From contig NZ_JAJOYS010000001.1 of NCBI RefSeq assembly GCF_021166475.1, forward strand, positions 1,116,001 through 1,180,000: a stretch of 64,000 bases of DNA, given 5' to 3'. Position 1 is the stretch's first letter. Every line of letters begins with the position of its first letter. A program made the position numbers and the translations under genes. Below the pieces are notes generated by a model. The model did not search any database and had not been told where the DNA came from. It was given only the letters and a program-made list of their open reading frames with translations. Shown here piece after piece: positions 43,571 through 52,698 of this stretch. Source of the DNA: Pelagibacterium xiamenense (GTDB taxonomy: Bacteria; Pseudomonadota; Alphaproteobacteria; Rhizobiales; Devosiaceae).

Positions 43571-45061
43571 ATGTCCAATTCGTCTGCCAAACACAAAGCA
43601 TCCGGACTGGCGAGCCTTCTCGCCGATCCCGAACTGTTTTGCGAATTCGCTCATATAAACGGCCAGGCCGTAGGTTCGCGCTCCGGCGCGGACCTTGCTG
43701 TCAATGATCCGGCGACCGGCGCGGCAATAGGAGCCATTCCCTCGCTCGACGCCGAGGATGCTTCTGCTGCCGTGGACGCCGCCGAAGCTGCATTTGAGGA
43801 ATGGTCCGGCCTGCTGCCCCAGCAGCGAGCCGCCATCCTGCGCCGATGGTTTGACCTGATGCTGGATGCCAAGGAAGATCTGGCGCAGATCATGACGGCC
43901 GAACAGGGCAAGCCGATCTCCGAGGCGCGCGGCGAGATCGACTATGCGGCGAGCTTTATCGAGTTCTATTCCGAAGAAGCCAAGCGGCCGAATATCGAGT
44001 CCGTCACCTCGCATCTGCCTGATGCGGAAGTGGAAATCTGGCGCGAGCCTTCCGGCGTTGCCGCGCTCATCACCCCCTGGAATTTCCCGTCGGCCATGAT
44101 CACCCGCAAAGCCGCCGCCGCCTTGGCTGCCGGGTGTACCTGCGTCGTGCACCCATCGTCCGAAACGCCGTATTCGGCAACCGCTCTTGCCGTTCTCGCC
44201 AAACGTGCCGGCATGCCCGATGGATGCTTTAACGTGGTGACGGGGAAGGCTTCGACCATCGTCGAGCCCTGGACGCGTGATCGGCGCATCAGAGTGCTTT
44301 CGTTCACCGGATCGACCGAAATCGGGCGGCTGCTCTACCGGCAATCCGCCGATACGGTCAAACGTCTGGTGATGGAACTGGGCGGACATGCGCCGTTCAT
44401 CGTCTTCGCCGATGCGGACCTCGAGCAGGCCGTCGCCGAGGCCATCAAGGCGAAGTTCGCGACCTCGGGTCAGGACTGCCTCGGCGCCAACCGGTTCTTC
44501 ATCGAACGCCCGGTTTACAAGGATTTTTGCGCACGCTTTGCCGAAGCCACGGCGGCGTTGACGGTCGGTGCCGGCAACACCGATCCCGACATCGGGCCGC
44601 TGATGAACGATCGGGCCGTCGCAAAGCAGAAAAGCCATGTGCAAGACGCTCTGGCCAAGGGCGCGAAATGCCTCACTGGAGGGAATGTCCATGCCGCGGG
44701 GCCGCTCTTCTTCGAGCCCACCGTACTCGCCGACGTTCCGGATAATGCGTTGATAATGAACGAGGAAACCTTCGGTCCCGTCGCCGCGCTCTGCGCCTTC
44801 GATACCGAGGAGGAGGCGCTTTCGCGGGCAAATGCGACCGAATACGGGCTGGTCGCCTACCTCCATACCAACAACCCGCGCCGCATCTACCGCGCCTCGC
44901 GCACGCTGCAGTTCGGCATGGTTGCGGTCAACCGCACCAAGGTGACCGGCGCGCCCATTCCCTTCGGCGGCTACAAGCAATCCGGCATGGGCCGCGAGGG
45001 CGCGCGGCTGGGGATGGAGGAGTTCACCGAAGTCAAATACGTCTGCCGCGACTGGCGCTAA
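43571..45061 (+). CDS. doeC: Aspartate-semialdehyde dehydrogenase of ectoine breakdown (ALDH family)
   Basis: A 496-residue aldehyde dehydrogenase. NAD-binding VAALITPWNFPSAMITRKAAAALAAGC, general-base Glu in VMELGGHAPF, catalytic Cys in TSGQDCLGANRFF. It resembles succinate-semialdehyde dehydrogenases; within this cluster it should oxidise L-aspartate 4-semialdehyde to aspartate. ATG 43571 (MSNSSAKHK) preferred over 43529. Confidence 0.92.
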   Translation: MSNSSAKHKASGLASLLADPELFCEFAHINGQAVGSRSGADLAVNDPATGAAIGAIPSLDAEDASAAVDAAEAAFEEWSGLLPQQRAAILRRWFDLMLDAKEDLAQIMTAEQGKPISEARGEIDYAASFIEFYSEEAKRPNIESVTSHLPDAEVEIWREPSGVAALITPWNFPSAMITRKAAAALAAGCTCVVHPSSETPYSATALAVLAKRAGMPDGCFNVVTGKASTIVEPWTRDRRIRVLSFTGSTEIGRLLYRQSADTVKRLVMELGGHAPFIVFADADLEQAVAEAIKAKFATSGQDCLGANRFFIERPVYKDFCARFAEATAALTVGAGNTDPDIGPLMNDRAVAKQKSHVQDALAKGAKCLTGGNVHAAGPLFFEPTVLADVPDNALIMNEETFGPVAALCAFDTEEEALSRANATEYGLVAYLHTNNPRRIYRASRTLQFGMVAVNRTKVTGAPIPFGGYKQSGMGREGARLGMEEFTEVKYVCRDWR

Positions 45062-45089
45062 CCTATTCAAGACAAGAAGGAAAATAACA

Positions 45090-46460
45090 ATGCTCTCGAA
45101 CGATCAACTCGACCGCTGGGACCGCGAGAACTTCTTCCATCCCTCGACCCATCTCGCCCAACACGCGCGTGGTGAAAGCCCCAATCGCATCGTAACCGGG
45201 GGTTCCGGCGTCTATATCGAGGACCGTGACGGCAACCGGCTGCTCGATGCGTTCGCAGGGCTCTATTGCGTCAATGTCGGCTATGGCCGTCCCGAGATCG
45301 CCGAGGCAATTGCCAATCAGGCCAAGGAGTTAGCGTATTATCACGCCTATGTCGGCCACGGCACTGAGGCTTCGATCACGCTGGCCAAGATGGTTCTGGA
45401 CCGTGCCCCCAAGAATATGAGCAAGGTCTATTTCGGTCTCGGCGGCTCGGATGCCAACGAAACCAACATCAAATTGATCTGGTATTACAACAACATACTG
45501 GGCCGTCCCGAGAAAAAGAAGATCATCTCGCGCTGGCGCGGTTATCACGGGTCCGGGTTGATGACGGGCTCGCTGACCGGGCTTGCGGCGTTTCACAACA
45601 AGTTCGACCTGCCGCTCGCCCAGGTGATCCACACCGAGGCGCCCTATTATTTGCGCAGGAAAAACAAGGCGCTAAGCGAAGCGCAGTTCGTCGAGCACTG
45701 CGTTGCCGAACTCGAGGCGCTGATCGAACGCGAGGGTGCGGACACGATTGCCGCGTTTATCGGGGAGCCGATTCTGGGCACTGGCGGCATCGTTCCGCCG
45801 CCCGCCGGATACTGGGACGCGATCCAGAAGGTGTTGAAAAAGCACGACATTCTGCTCGTCGCCGACGAGGTGGTGACCGGCTTCGGGCGGCTGGGGTCGA
45901 TGTTCGGATCGCTCCACTACGGCATTGAACCCGACATCATCACGATCGCCAAGGGCCTGACCTCGGCCTACGCCCCGCTTTCCGGGTCGATTGTCTCGGA
46001 AAAGGTCTGGAAAGTGCTCGAGGATGGGACCGATGAGTTCGGTCCGATCGGGCATGGCTGGACCTATTCTGCCCATCCGCTCGGTGCGGCCGCGGGGGTG
46101 GCGAATCTGAACCTCATCGACCAGCTCGGCCTTGTGGAAAACGCCGGGAAAACCGGTGCATATCTCAACAAGACGATGGCCGCGGCGCTCGGCGATCACC
46201 CGCACGTTGCCGAAGTGCGCGGCGAGGGGATGCTGTGCGCGGTGGAACTGGCCAAGGACAAGGAAGCCACTGAATTCTTTGATGTTTCCGAGAAGGTTGG
46301 CCCGCGGATTTCAGCCGAGATGGCCAAGAACGGCGTGATTGCCCGGGCCATGCCGCAAGGCGACATCATCGGCTTTGCGCCGCCCTTCTGCCTCACCGAA
46401 GCGGAGGCGGACATCGTTGTGGAAAAAACCGTCGATGCGGTGAAATCCGTCCTCGGCTAA
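45090..46460 (+). CDS. doeD: Diaminobutyrate aminotransferase of ectoine breakdown (class III)
   Basis: A 456-residue class-III PLP aminotransferase: GLYCVNVGYGRPEIAEAI, VYFGLGGSDANETNIKL, LLVADEVVTGFGRLGSMFG and the PLP Lys in IAKGLTSAYAPL. It should move the gamma-amino group of L-2,4-diaminobutyrate to an oxo-acid and yield aspartate semialdehyde for DoeC. 28 bases after doeC, with AAGAAGGAAA in front. Last gene of the plus-strand unit. Confidence 0.93.
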   Translation: MLSNDQLDRWDRENFFHPSTHLAQHARGESPNRIVTGGSGVYIEDRDGNRLLDAFAGLYCVNVGYGRPEIAEAIANQAKELAYYHAYVGHGTEASITLAKMVLDRAPKNMSKVYFGLGGSDANETNIKLIWYYNNILGRPEKKKIISRWRGYHGSGLMTGSLTGLAAFHNKFDLPLAQVIHTEAPYYLRRKNKALSEAQFVEHCVAELEALIEREGADTIAAFIGEPILGTGGIVPPPAGYWDAIQKVLKKHDILLVADEVVTGFGRLGSMFGSLHYGIEPDIITIAKGLTSAYAPLSGSIVSEKVWKVLEDGTDEFGPIGHGWTYSAHPLGAAAGVANLNLIDQLGLVENAGKTGAYLNKTMAAALGDHPHVAEVRGEGMLCAVELAKDKEATEFFDVSEKVGPRISAEMAKNGVIARAMPQGDIIGFAPPFCLTEAEADIVVEKTVDAVKSVLG

Positions 46461-46468
46461 CGGGCCTT

Positions 46469-46510
46469 TCATCGTGGGCGAGGATGGAACAATTCTCGCC
46501 CTTACGATGA
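46469..46510. terminator. Two-part inverted repeat between convergent doeD and the ThDP enzyme
   Basis: Arms TCATCGT-GGGCGAG (46469-46482) and CTCGCCC-TT-ACGATGA (46495-46510) around a 12-base loop. The right arm overlaps the last codons of the minus-strand gene. A long stem at a convergent junction fits a bidirectional terminator. Confidence 0.7.
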
Positions 46511-48166
46511 CTGCGCCTTCGCCCGGATTTCGCTCAGGGTCGCATCGATCGACAGCGCTTCAGGGTCGACGATGCAATGGAGGATCGCGGGGCGCCCCGC
46601 AGCCCTCGCGCGCTCGAACGCGGGCGCAAATTCGGCTGTCGTTTCAACGCGTTCGCCATGTCCGCCAAAGGCGCGCGCATAGGCGGCGAAATCGGGATTG
46701 GTGAGCGCGGTCCCAACCGCGCGTCCGGGATATCCCCGCTCCTGATGCATGCGGATCGTGCCGAACATAGAATTGTCCACGATGACGACGATGATCGGCA
46801 GATCGTATTGAATTGCCGTCGCAAATTCCTGCCCGTTCATCAAAAAACACCCATCGCCCGCAAACGCGACGACCGGCCGGCCCGGATCGAGCCGTGCGGC
46901 AGCAACCGCCGCGGGGATACCATACCCCATGCTGCCCGAGGTGGGGGCAAGTTGGGTATTGAACTGCGTGAAGCGATAGAACCGGTGCACCCAGGTGGCG
47001 TAATTGCCCGCGCCATTTGTGATGACGGTTTGAGGCGGCAAGGTCTCGCGCAAATGGCCCATGACGGCGCCCATATCGACATTATCGGTCTTGCGCAGCT
47101 TCGGCGCGTTCCACGCCTCGAACGTCGCCCGCTCGGCGGCGACGGCTTCACGGCGGATGGGCGAAGGGGGCAGGGCGCCCGATAGCGCCGCAACGAAGGC
47201 GGCAGGCGATGTAGCGATGCCGATATCGGGCTGATAGACGCGGCCCAGTTCGTCGGGGTCCGGATGCACGTGGACGAGCTTTGCGCGCGGGGTGGGGATG
47301 TCGAGGAGGGTATAGCCCTGGCTCGCCACCTCGGAAAGCCGCGTGCCGATGAGGAGCACAAGATCGGCGGACCTGGCATAGGCGACGAGCCCCGGATTGG
47401 GGCCGAGGCTGAGATCGCCGATATAGTTGGGGTGATCGGCGGAAAAGAGCATCTGCCGGCGGAACGAGACCGCGACGGGGAGCTCGAGCGTTTCGGCAAC
47501 CGCGTGCATCGCCTCGCGCGCTGCGGCGGTCCACCGGCTGCCGCCGAGGATGGCGAGCGGGCGTTCGGCAGACTGGATCGCGTCGCACACGGCGGCGATT
47601 TCGGCGGAAGAGGGCGCCGGGTCGGGCACCTGATAGGCCCGCGCGTCGGCGACGGCGGCGGTTTCGGTGAGCATGTCCTCGGGCAGCGCGATGACGACGG
47701 GGCCGGGGCGCCCGCTGGTGGCGACGGCGAAGGCGCGCGCGACCATCTCGGGGATGCGTGCGGCGTCGTCGACCTCGGTCGCCCATTTCGCCATGGTGCC
47801 GAACACGGCGCGGTAATCGAGCTCCTGAAACGCCTCGCGGCCGCGCATATCGCGCGCGACCTGCCCCACGAACAGGATCATCGGGGTGGAATCCTGCTTG
47901 GCGATGTGCACTCCGTGGGCGGCATTGGTCGCGCCCGGGCCGCGCGTGACAAAGCAGATGCCGGGCCTGCCCGTGAGCTTGCCCGCCGCCTCCGCCATCA
48001 TCGCCGCCCCGCCCTCCTGCCGGCAGACGGTGACCGATATCGGGGAATCGTAGAGCGCATCGAGCGCGGCAAGATAGCTCTCGCCGGGAACGCAGAAGAC
48101 GGTTTTAACGCCGTGGATGGCGAGCTGGTCGATGAGGATCTGGCCGCCGGTGCGGGCTATGGTCAT
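46502..48166 (-). CDS. Thiamine diphosphate-dependent enzyme (acetolactate synthase-like)
   Basis: A 554-residue protein from MTIARTGGQILIDQLAIHGV. The cofactor-activating Glu is in FCVPGESYLAALDAL; RGPGATNAAHGVHIA and SGSMGYGIPAAVAA are typical; the ThDP motif is GDGCFLMNGQEFATA ... VIVDNSMFG. No regulatory subunit is adjacent, so it is probably not the biosynthetic acetolactate synthase; sulfoacetaldehyde acetyltransferase-like, oxalyl-CoA- or benzoylformate-type activities are open. It ends against doeD, but is not in its transcript. Confidence 0.9.
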   Translation of the reverse strand: MTIARTGGQILIDQLAIHGVKTVFCVPGESYLAALDALYDSPISVTVCRQEGGAAMMAEAAGKLTGRPGICFVTRGPGATNAAHGVHIAKQDSTPMILFVGQVARDMRGREAFQELDYRAVFGTMAKWATEVDDAARIPEMVARAFAVATSGRPGPVVIALPEDMLTETAAVADARAYQVPDPAPSSAEIAAVCDAIQSAERPLAILGGSRWTAAAREAMHAVAETLELPVAVSFRRQMLFSADHPNYIGDLSLGPNPGLVAYARSADLVLLIGTRLSEVASQGYTLLDIPTPRAKLVHVHPDPDELGRVYQPDIGIATSPAAFVAALSGALPPSPIRREAVAAERATFEAWNAPKLRKTDNVDMGAVMGHLRETLPPQTVITNGAGNYATWVHRFYRFTQFNTQLAPTSGSMGYGIPAAVAAARLDPGRPVVAFAGDGCFLMNGQEFATAIQYDLPIIVVIVDNSMFGTIRMHQERGYPGRAVGTALTNPDFAAYARAFGGHGERVETTAEFAPAFERARAAGRPAILHCIVDPEALSIDATLSEIRAKAQSS

Positions 48167-48332
48167 ATCGGACCCTTGAGGTCTAGGAATATGCGCCGAG
48201 TTTGAAGGTGGATGTGCGGGGACACAAGGCCAACCGCACGATCTGAACGCATATTGCTCACGCCGGTGCGTTGAACTTATCTGCACAATATTTCCAATGA
48301 AGATTTAACGCATAGCCACTAGCCTTGCGTCC

Positions 48333-49607
48333 ATGAGGAGGACCGAACCAAAGATTACGCGGGACACGCCGTTCCTGTTTGGCAGGGACGGCGAAATGCT
48401 GCGGAAGATTGTCGACGCTGCCGCTGTCGGCATGATGGTGTGCGCCATGGACGGCACGATCGTTTATCGCAACAGGGCCTTCGTGCGCGATTTCGGTGCA
48501 GACGTCCGGTTGGCGACCGAGTTGTTCGAAGGCGAGGGCGCGCAATTGCTCGAGCAGCTCAAGGACGTCCTGGCCGGACACCGGGACGAATATGTTGGCG
48601 AACACCGCTGCCTTTCAGCGACGGGCGCCCCGATCTGGGTTTCCGCGGCGGTGTCCGTGCTGCCCTCACAGCACACAGGCGATCCGCTCTACCTCGTTGT
48701 GCAGCTGAGCGATATCGACCGCAGAAAGCGCGCCGAAAAAGCGCTGGCCGAAAGCGAAAGCCGCTGGCAGTTCGCGCTGGAGTCGGCCCGGCAGGGCGTT
48801 TGGGATCACGACGCGCGCACCCGCTCCATGTTCTATTCCCCCATGTGGAAAAAGTTGCGCGGGTTTGCGCCCGACGAGGTTGTGGACGACTCGCGCGACG
48901 CGTGGCTCGCCCGCGTACATCCGGACGATCAAAAACGTCTCCTCGAACGCGTCGACCGGCAGAACGTGGGCGAAGACGGCTATGATATTCTCGAATACCG
49001 GGAACGCCACAGAGACGGACACTATGTGTGGATCCTGAGCCGTGGCAAACCGGTCGAGTGGGACGCGGACGGCAATGTCGTGCGCACCATCGGTACGGAC
49101 ACCGACATTTCGCACCTCAAAGCTGTCGAGGCCGATCTCGCCCACGCGGCGACCCACGACTCGCTGACCGACCTTCTCAACCGCCGGGCATTCAATCGCG
49201 CACTCGAAGACGTGCCCGAAGACGGCCAGCACTGTCTGCTGTTCGTTGACCTCGACAATTTCAAGCCGGTCAACGACGATTTCGGCCATGCCGAAGGCGA
49301 TCGCGCCCTGATCGCCGTCGCGACGGTCATCCGTGGCGCGATCCGCAAGACCGACTGCGCGGCCCGGATTGGCGGCGACGAGTTCACCGTGCTCTTGCGC
49401 GATCAGGACCTCGCGAGCGGACAGGCGGTTGCCGCGCGGCTCAAGGCAGCGATCGCGCAGATTGCCATCGGACCGGAACCCGCAAAGCGGACGCTGAGCG
49501 CCAGCATTGGCGTCTCGGAATTCGATTCCGAATGTTCGGTCGACGCTATCTACGCGCGCGCCGACGCCGATTGCTACCGGGCCAAGAAGGCCGGGAAGGC
49601 GCGTTAG
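48333..49607 (+). CDS. PAS-PAS-GGDEF diguanylate cyclase
   Basis: A 424-residue signalling protein without membrane spans. First PAS about residues 25-130 (MLRKIVDAAAVGMMVCAMDGTIVYRNRAF), second PAS with a PAC motif about 140-265 (FALESARQGVWDHDARTRSMFYSPMWKKLRGF; YVWILSRGKPVEWDADGNVVRTIGTDTDI), then GGDEF about 270-424 with an intact IGGDEFTVLL signature. Should make c-di-GMP. No RxxD inhibition site is obvious five residues before GGDEF (AARIG). Ligand or signal unknown. Confidence 0.92.
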   Translation: MRRTEPKITRDTPFLFGRDGEMLRKIVDAAAVGMMVCAMDGTIVYRNRAFVRDFGADVRLATELFEGEGAQLLEQLKDVLAGHRDEYVGEHRCLSATGAPIWVSAAVSVLPSQHTGDPLYLVVQLSDIDRRKRAEKALAESESRWQFALESARQGVWDHDARTRSMFYSPMWKKLRGFAPDEVVDDSRDAWLARVHPDDQKRLLERVDRQNVGEDGYDILEYRERHRDGHYVWILSRGKPVEWDADGNVVRTIGTDTDISHLKAVEADLAHAATHDSLTDLLNRRAFNRALEDVPEDGQHCLLFVDLDNFKPVNDDFGHAEGDRALIAVATVIRGAIRKTDCAARIGGDEFTVLLRDQDLASGQAVAARLKAAIAQIAIGPEPAKRTLSASIGVSEFDSECSVDAIYARADADCYRAKKAGKAR

Positions 49608-49711
49608 CGTCGTTTCAGGAAATAGCCGTACGCATCATAGCGACTGCCGAGCGCTTGAGCGTGCGCCCGCAAGCGCCCCCAAAGGCTGCGGCGTGAACCC
49701 CATTCGAAGCG

Positions 49712-50485
49712 TCAAGTCCCCAGCAGTCGCGTTATTGTCTCCGCATAAAGGCGCGGCGCGGTGTTCATGGCCTCGTGGCCCTGTCCTTCGAGCGTCTGGA
49801 CCTCGACACGCGGCAGGTTGCGCGCGAGCGCATCCGTTGCGAAGGCGTCGCGCGGGCTTTCGGTCCCGACCTGAAGCAGAACCGGAACCTGCAGCTCCCT
49901 GAAGCCGACCGGATCGAACCGGTAGGCACTTAAAGCCAGAATGTCGCCAAGAGATGCTTCGGCGTCGGTGACGATAAAGGGCCATGCCCCGGCGGCACGG
50001 AGGCCGTCGATATCATCCCCTGTGAGCCCCAGAACTTCAGAGAAGAAGTCCTCCGCCAGCCCGTTCCAATCGGCATTCGCAGCCCTGAGTTTGAGCCGAT
50101 CGATGACCTCCGGAGGGGTCGTATCCGGCCAGGGCGGTTCGTAGAGCACGAGCTTGCGAACCTGCCGGGGACCGTCGGCAGCAGCGCGCAGAGCCACCTG
50201 CGCGCCGTATGAGTGACCCACAAGGCAGGCGGGCTCTGCCAGCGATTGCAGGAACGCCGCGAGGTTTTCCGCCTCATCGAGAAGGGCCGGGCCGGACGTC
50301 GTCTGCCCGCGCCCGCGGCGCGCGATTGCATATACGGTAAAGTGCTCCTCCAGAGCGGGGCGCACCAGCGCCCAGTTTGTCTCATGATCGCTGAAGCTGC
50401 CATGAACCAGCACCAGCGGAGGGCCCTGTCCGGCCTTTTCGTACGAAAGTGTCGCGCCACCGGGGCAAGAAAAGACCTGCATCAT
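49712..50485 (-). CDS. Alpha/beta-fold hydrolase
   Basis: A 257-residue hydrolase: LVHGSFSDHETNW (oxyanion region), nucleophile elbow LVGHSYGAQVALRAA with catalytic Ser, Asp near LLQVGTESPRDAFATDAL and His in LEGQGHEAMNTAP. A general esterase or haloalkane/epoxide-like enzyme; the substrate cannot be told. It marks the left edge of the lower-GC insert. Confidence 0.88.
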   Translation of the reverse strand: MMQVFSCPGGATLSYEKAGQGPPLVLVHGSFSDHETNWALVRPALEEHFTVYAIARRGRGQTTSGPALLDEAENLAAFLQSLAEPACLVGHSYGAQVALRAAADGPRQVRKLVLYEPPWPDTTPPEVIDRLKLRAANADWNGLAEDFFSEVLGLTGDDIDGLRAAGAWPFIVTDAEASLGDILALSAYRFDPVGFRELQVPVLLQVGTESPRDAFATDALARNLPRVEVQTLEGQGHEAMNTAPRLYAETITRLLGT

Positions 50486-50836
50486 ATATCCAGAAGCTGG
50501 AGTGGGATGGTGCGGAGCGGCTTGGTTGCTTTAGGGGCGACGCTACAAGCGAGCCGTTAGTCTGCTTTCGACCCCGTGACATTGACCAGATTCCGTCACT
50601 CCCAACAAGTTGCCGCTAGTTCGTCGGGTAACATCTGTGGGGGCCGTTTGCGGTCTGCCATATTTCAGCATGAGTATGGATAAGCGGACGTGCTCGCCCA
50701 GTGTCCAACCGCACGTGAAATGAATTTCCAACGAAACTGGCGCTGACTGCATCTATTACTTGGAATATTTCTCCGCGGTTCTTGCCCCGTCAGTATCAAC
50801 CCCTTACGTTCTTTCGTCATAGCAAGGGGCTGAACA
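50486..50836. other. 351-base intergenic region at the left edge of the lower-GC insert
   Basis: No gene recognised. Base composition falls in its second half. AAGGGG at about 50823 serves the gene at 50837. I see no tRNA, no integrase and no clear direct repeat that would mark an attachment site. Confidence 0.5.
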
Positions 50837-51874
50837 ATGGCAAAGCGTTTTCCTTGGAAGAGCAATTACCTTAAAATCCCGCCGTTTGTGCAGAGCGCAC
50901 TGAATGACATTGACGGCGATCTTATCACCGTCGCTGCGACCAAGAAGATCAGACGTAGAGATATTGGCGCGGGGCAGTATAGTCACCTAGGATTGAGCAT
51001 GGCCAGTTCCTCCGTCGTCGCGGCTGGTCCAACCCAACCCGCTGCCGATGCCGGAAAGTGGTCTTTGCGGAACGCATATGGTTGGGACCGCAAGCGCCAG
51101 GATTGGCCGATGGTCCAGAAGACATGGACCTTCGAGTCACCCAACTTCGGGGACGGCGCGCGTAACGGCTGGACAATGCGTTCTTGGACCAAAGACGTTT
51201 ATCAGCACCAAATTTTCGAACCACAGGGCATGACCATCGAAGCTAGTGTGCTGGAAGATAGGGGCGGTGAGCAGGTCGTGGTCAAATTTGCTCTCGCACC
51301 CATGCTCAGCCGGGACATGGCCGAGTTCGACTTAATGCTGCTTTGGGCGATCAACGTCCTCCAAGAGAATACCGGCGTCACCGGCGTGTACGCGAGCCAC
51401 GCGACGCGCGAGGAATACGTTTCAGCCGTTACGCTCGACTGGCAGATTTTCCCACCGGGCACCGTGGACGAAGTTGTTGCTCGCTTATTGGGATCGTCCA
51501 ATCCAACGAACGCCGCCGACTTCGAGAAGCATGTTCGCGAGCGGGTGCAATTGTTCGAAGGTTTCGAGCCGATAGCCTACATTCGTGGTCAGGGCGGCTT
51601 CGGCTCATATTTCGGTGCACAGTTTGCTGACGATCTAGTCGTCTTCGAGAACCTCAGATACGGCAACGCAGTCTATTTGCTGTATCAAGATTGGGATGAA
51701 GCGTCGCAGCGGTCGCGGCTCGATCTTCTCCGCGATCAGGACGCACACTTTGATCGAGTGTTGCATACTAATGGATGGCAAGATCGGCTTATAGCGCTGC
51801 TGCACGATAAGCTCTTTGAGCGCGGCCTACACCGGAGGCGGAAGGGCTATCGGTCAAAGAGTCGCGGTCAATGA
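50837..51874 (+). CDS. Unknown protein, partner of the TIR gene
   Basis: A 345-residue soluble protein (no signal peptide or membrane span) that I do not recognise. The N-terminal part is basic (KKIRRRD), the middle rich in Trp (WTFESPNFG, WTMRSWTKDVYQHQIF), the C-terminus strongly basic (RGLHRRRKGYRSKSRGQ), which suits contact with nucleic acid or other polyanion. Base composition and codon use are less GC-biased than in the flanks, suggesting transfer. It lies 107 bases upstream of the TIR gene in the same direction. A sensor or adaptor for the TIR protein is a guess. Confidence 0.75.
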   Translation: MAKRFPWKSNYLKIPPFVQSALNDIDGDLITVAATKKIRRRDIGAGQYSHLGLSMASSSVVAAGPTQPAADAGKWSLRNAYGWDRKRQDWPMVQKTWTFESPNFGDGARNGWTMRSWTKDVYQHQIFEPQGMTIEASVLEDRGGEQVVVKFALAPMLSRDMAEFDLMLLWAINVLQENTGVTGVYASHATREEYVSAVTLDWQIFPPGTVDEVVARLLGSSNPTNAADFEKHVRERVQLFEGFEPIAYIRGQGGFGSYFGAQFADDLVVFENLRYGNAVYLLYQDWDEASQRSRLDLLRDQDAHFDRVLHTNGWQDRLIALLHDKLFERGLHRRRKGYRSKSRGQ

Positions 51875-51901
51875 CTTGCTAGAATTGTTTCGCAATTAAT
51901 A

Positions 51902-51927
51902 TCTGTCAACATCAGATGTTGCGCAGA
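51902..51927. promoter_or_regulatory. Inverted repeat before the TIR gene
   Basis: TCTG-T-CAACATC-A-GATGTTG-CG-CAGA: 7-base perfect core arms around one base, with outer TCTG/CAGA arms. It is 55-80 bases before the TIR start in an AT-rich 107-base gap. It could be an operator; without a T-run it is a poor terminator. Confidence 0.5.
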
Positions 51928-51981
51928 AATTACCATTTCAAATTTCCGGCAGAATAGTCGATGAGACGGAGGGGAGAGCAT

Positions 51982-52698
51982 ATGGCCAGATGTACTGCGC
52001 CAGTAAGGGGACACCGTTCGGCGGCAGCGGCAGCCAACTGCCCCGCTTGCGGAGGTCGTTATGGTCGCTCAAGGGGATATGGCAGCTACGGCGGTTACAG
52101 TGATTACAGCAGCTATCAGCCTTCTCCTTCCACCTTTAAATCGGGTAACCCGGGCGGTGGCGGTTCGGGGTATCGCAGCTCTAAGCCGCGCTGGTCCCCT
52201 TCGAGTTCCGGGGTGTGGTACACTTCCGAAGAAGTGCGGGCACTCAGTCCTGTCCGTGAATCCGTCGAAAGCCTTGCGGTTTCAGAGCCTGATCTCCGTG
52301 ACGTCTTCCTGTGCCACGCGTGGGATGACCGTCAGGGGGCCGCGAAAGACCTTCATGACCTCCTTGAAGCGCGCGGTGTTCGCGTGTGGTTTAGCGAGAA
52401 AGTCCTCGGCCTTGGCGTGCCGATGATGCGGGCAATTGACAAGGGGTTGGTGAACTCTCGCGTCGGTATCGTGCTGGTTACGCCCGCCATGTTGCGCCGT
52501 CTACCGGCAGAAGGTGTCGCGGATAAAGAGCTTTCGGCGCTTCTTCGGCGTGAGCGGCTCGTGCCAGTTGTACACGGAACGACCTACGAGGAGCTTGAGA
52601 AGGTCAGCCTTCTGCTAGCGTCTCGGGCTGGGCTGAACACTGCCGAAGAGTCGATGGCGGAAGTTGCGGCTAAGATCGCTGAGTTGGTCGCGACTTGA
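51982..52698 (+). CDS. TIR-domain protein with N-terminal Zn-ribbon-like motif
   Basis: A 238-residue protein (start MARCTAPVRGH, preceded by GGAGGGGAG; an ATG at 51961 would add 7 residues). The N-terminus has Cys4-x6-His11-x8-Cys20-x2-Cys23, a possible zinc site. A low-complexity Gly/Ser/Tyr linker follows (about residues 24-75). The TIR domain is about residues 104-235: DVFLCHAWDDRQGAAKDLHDLLEARGVRVWFSEKVLGLG, with Glu139 at the position of the catalytic Glu of NADase TIRs, then AIDKGLVNSRVGIVLVTPAML. Bacterial TIR proteins of this type act mostly in anti-phage defence by depleting NAD+ or making cADPR-like signals. Confidence 0.88.
   Translation: MARCTAPVRGHRSAAAAANCPACGGRYGRSRGYGSYGGYSDYSSYQPSPSTFKSGNPGGGGSGYRSSKPRWSPSSSGVWYTSEEVRALSPVRESVESLAVSEPDLRDVFLCHAWDDRQGAAKDLHDLLEARGVRVWFSEKVLGLGVPMMRAIDKGLVNSRVGIVLVTPAMLRRLPAEGVADKELSALLRRERLVPVVHGTTYEELEKVSLLLASRAGLNTAEESMAEVAAKIAELVAT

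Noticed and set aside
43415-45070. 551-aa minus-strand frame opposite doeC
   Set aside because: Antisense to a clear aldehyde dehydrogenase, no known motif.
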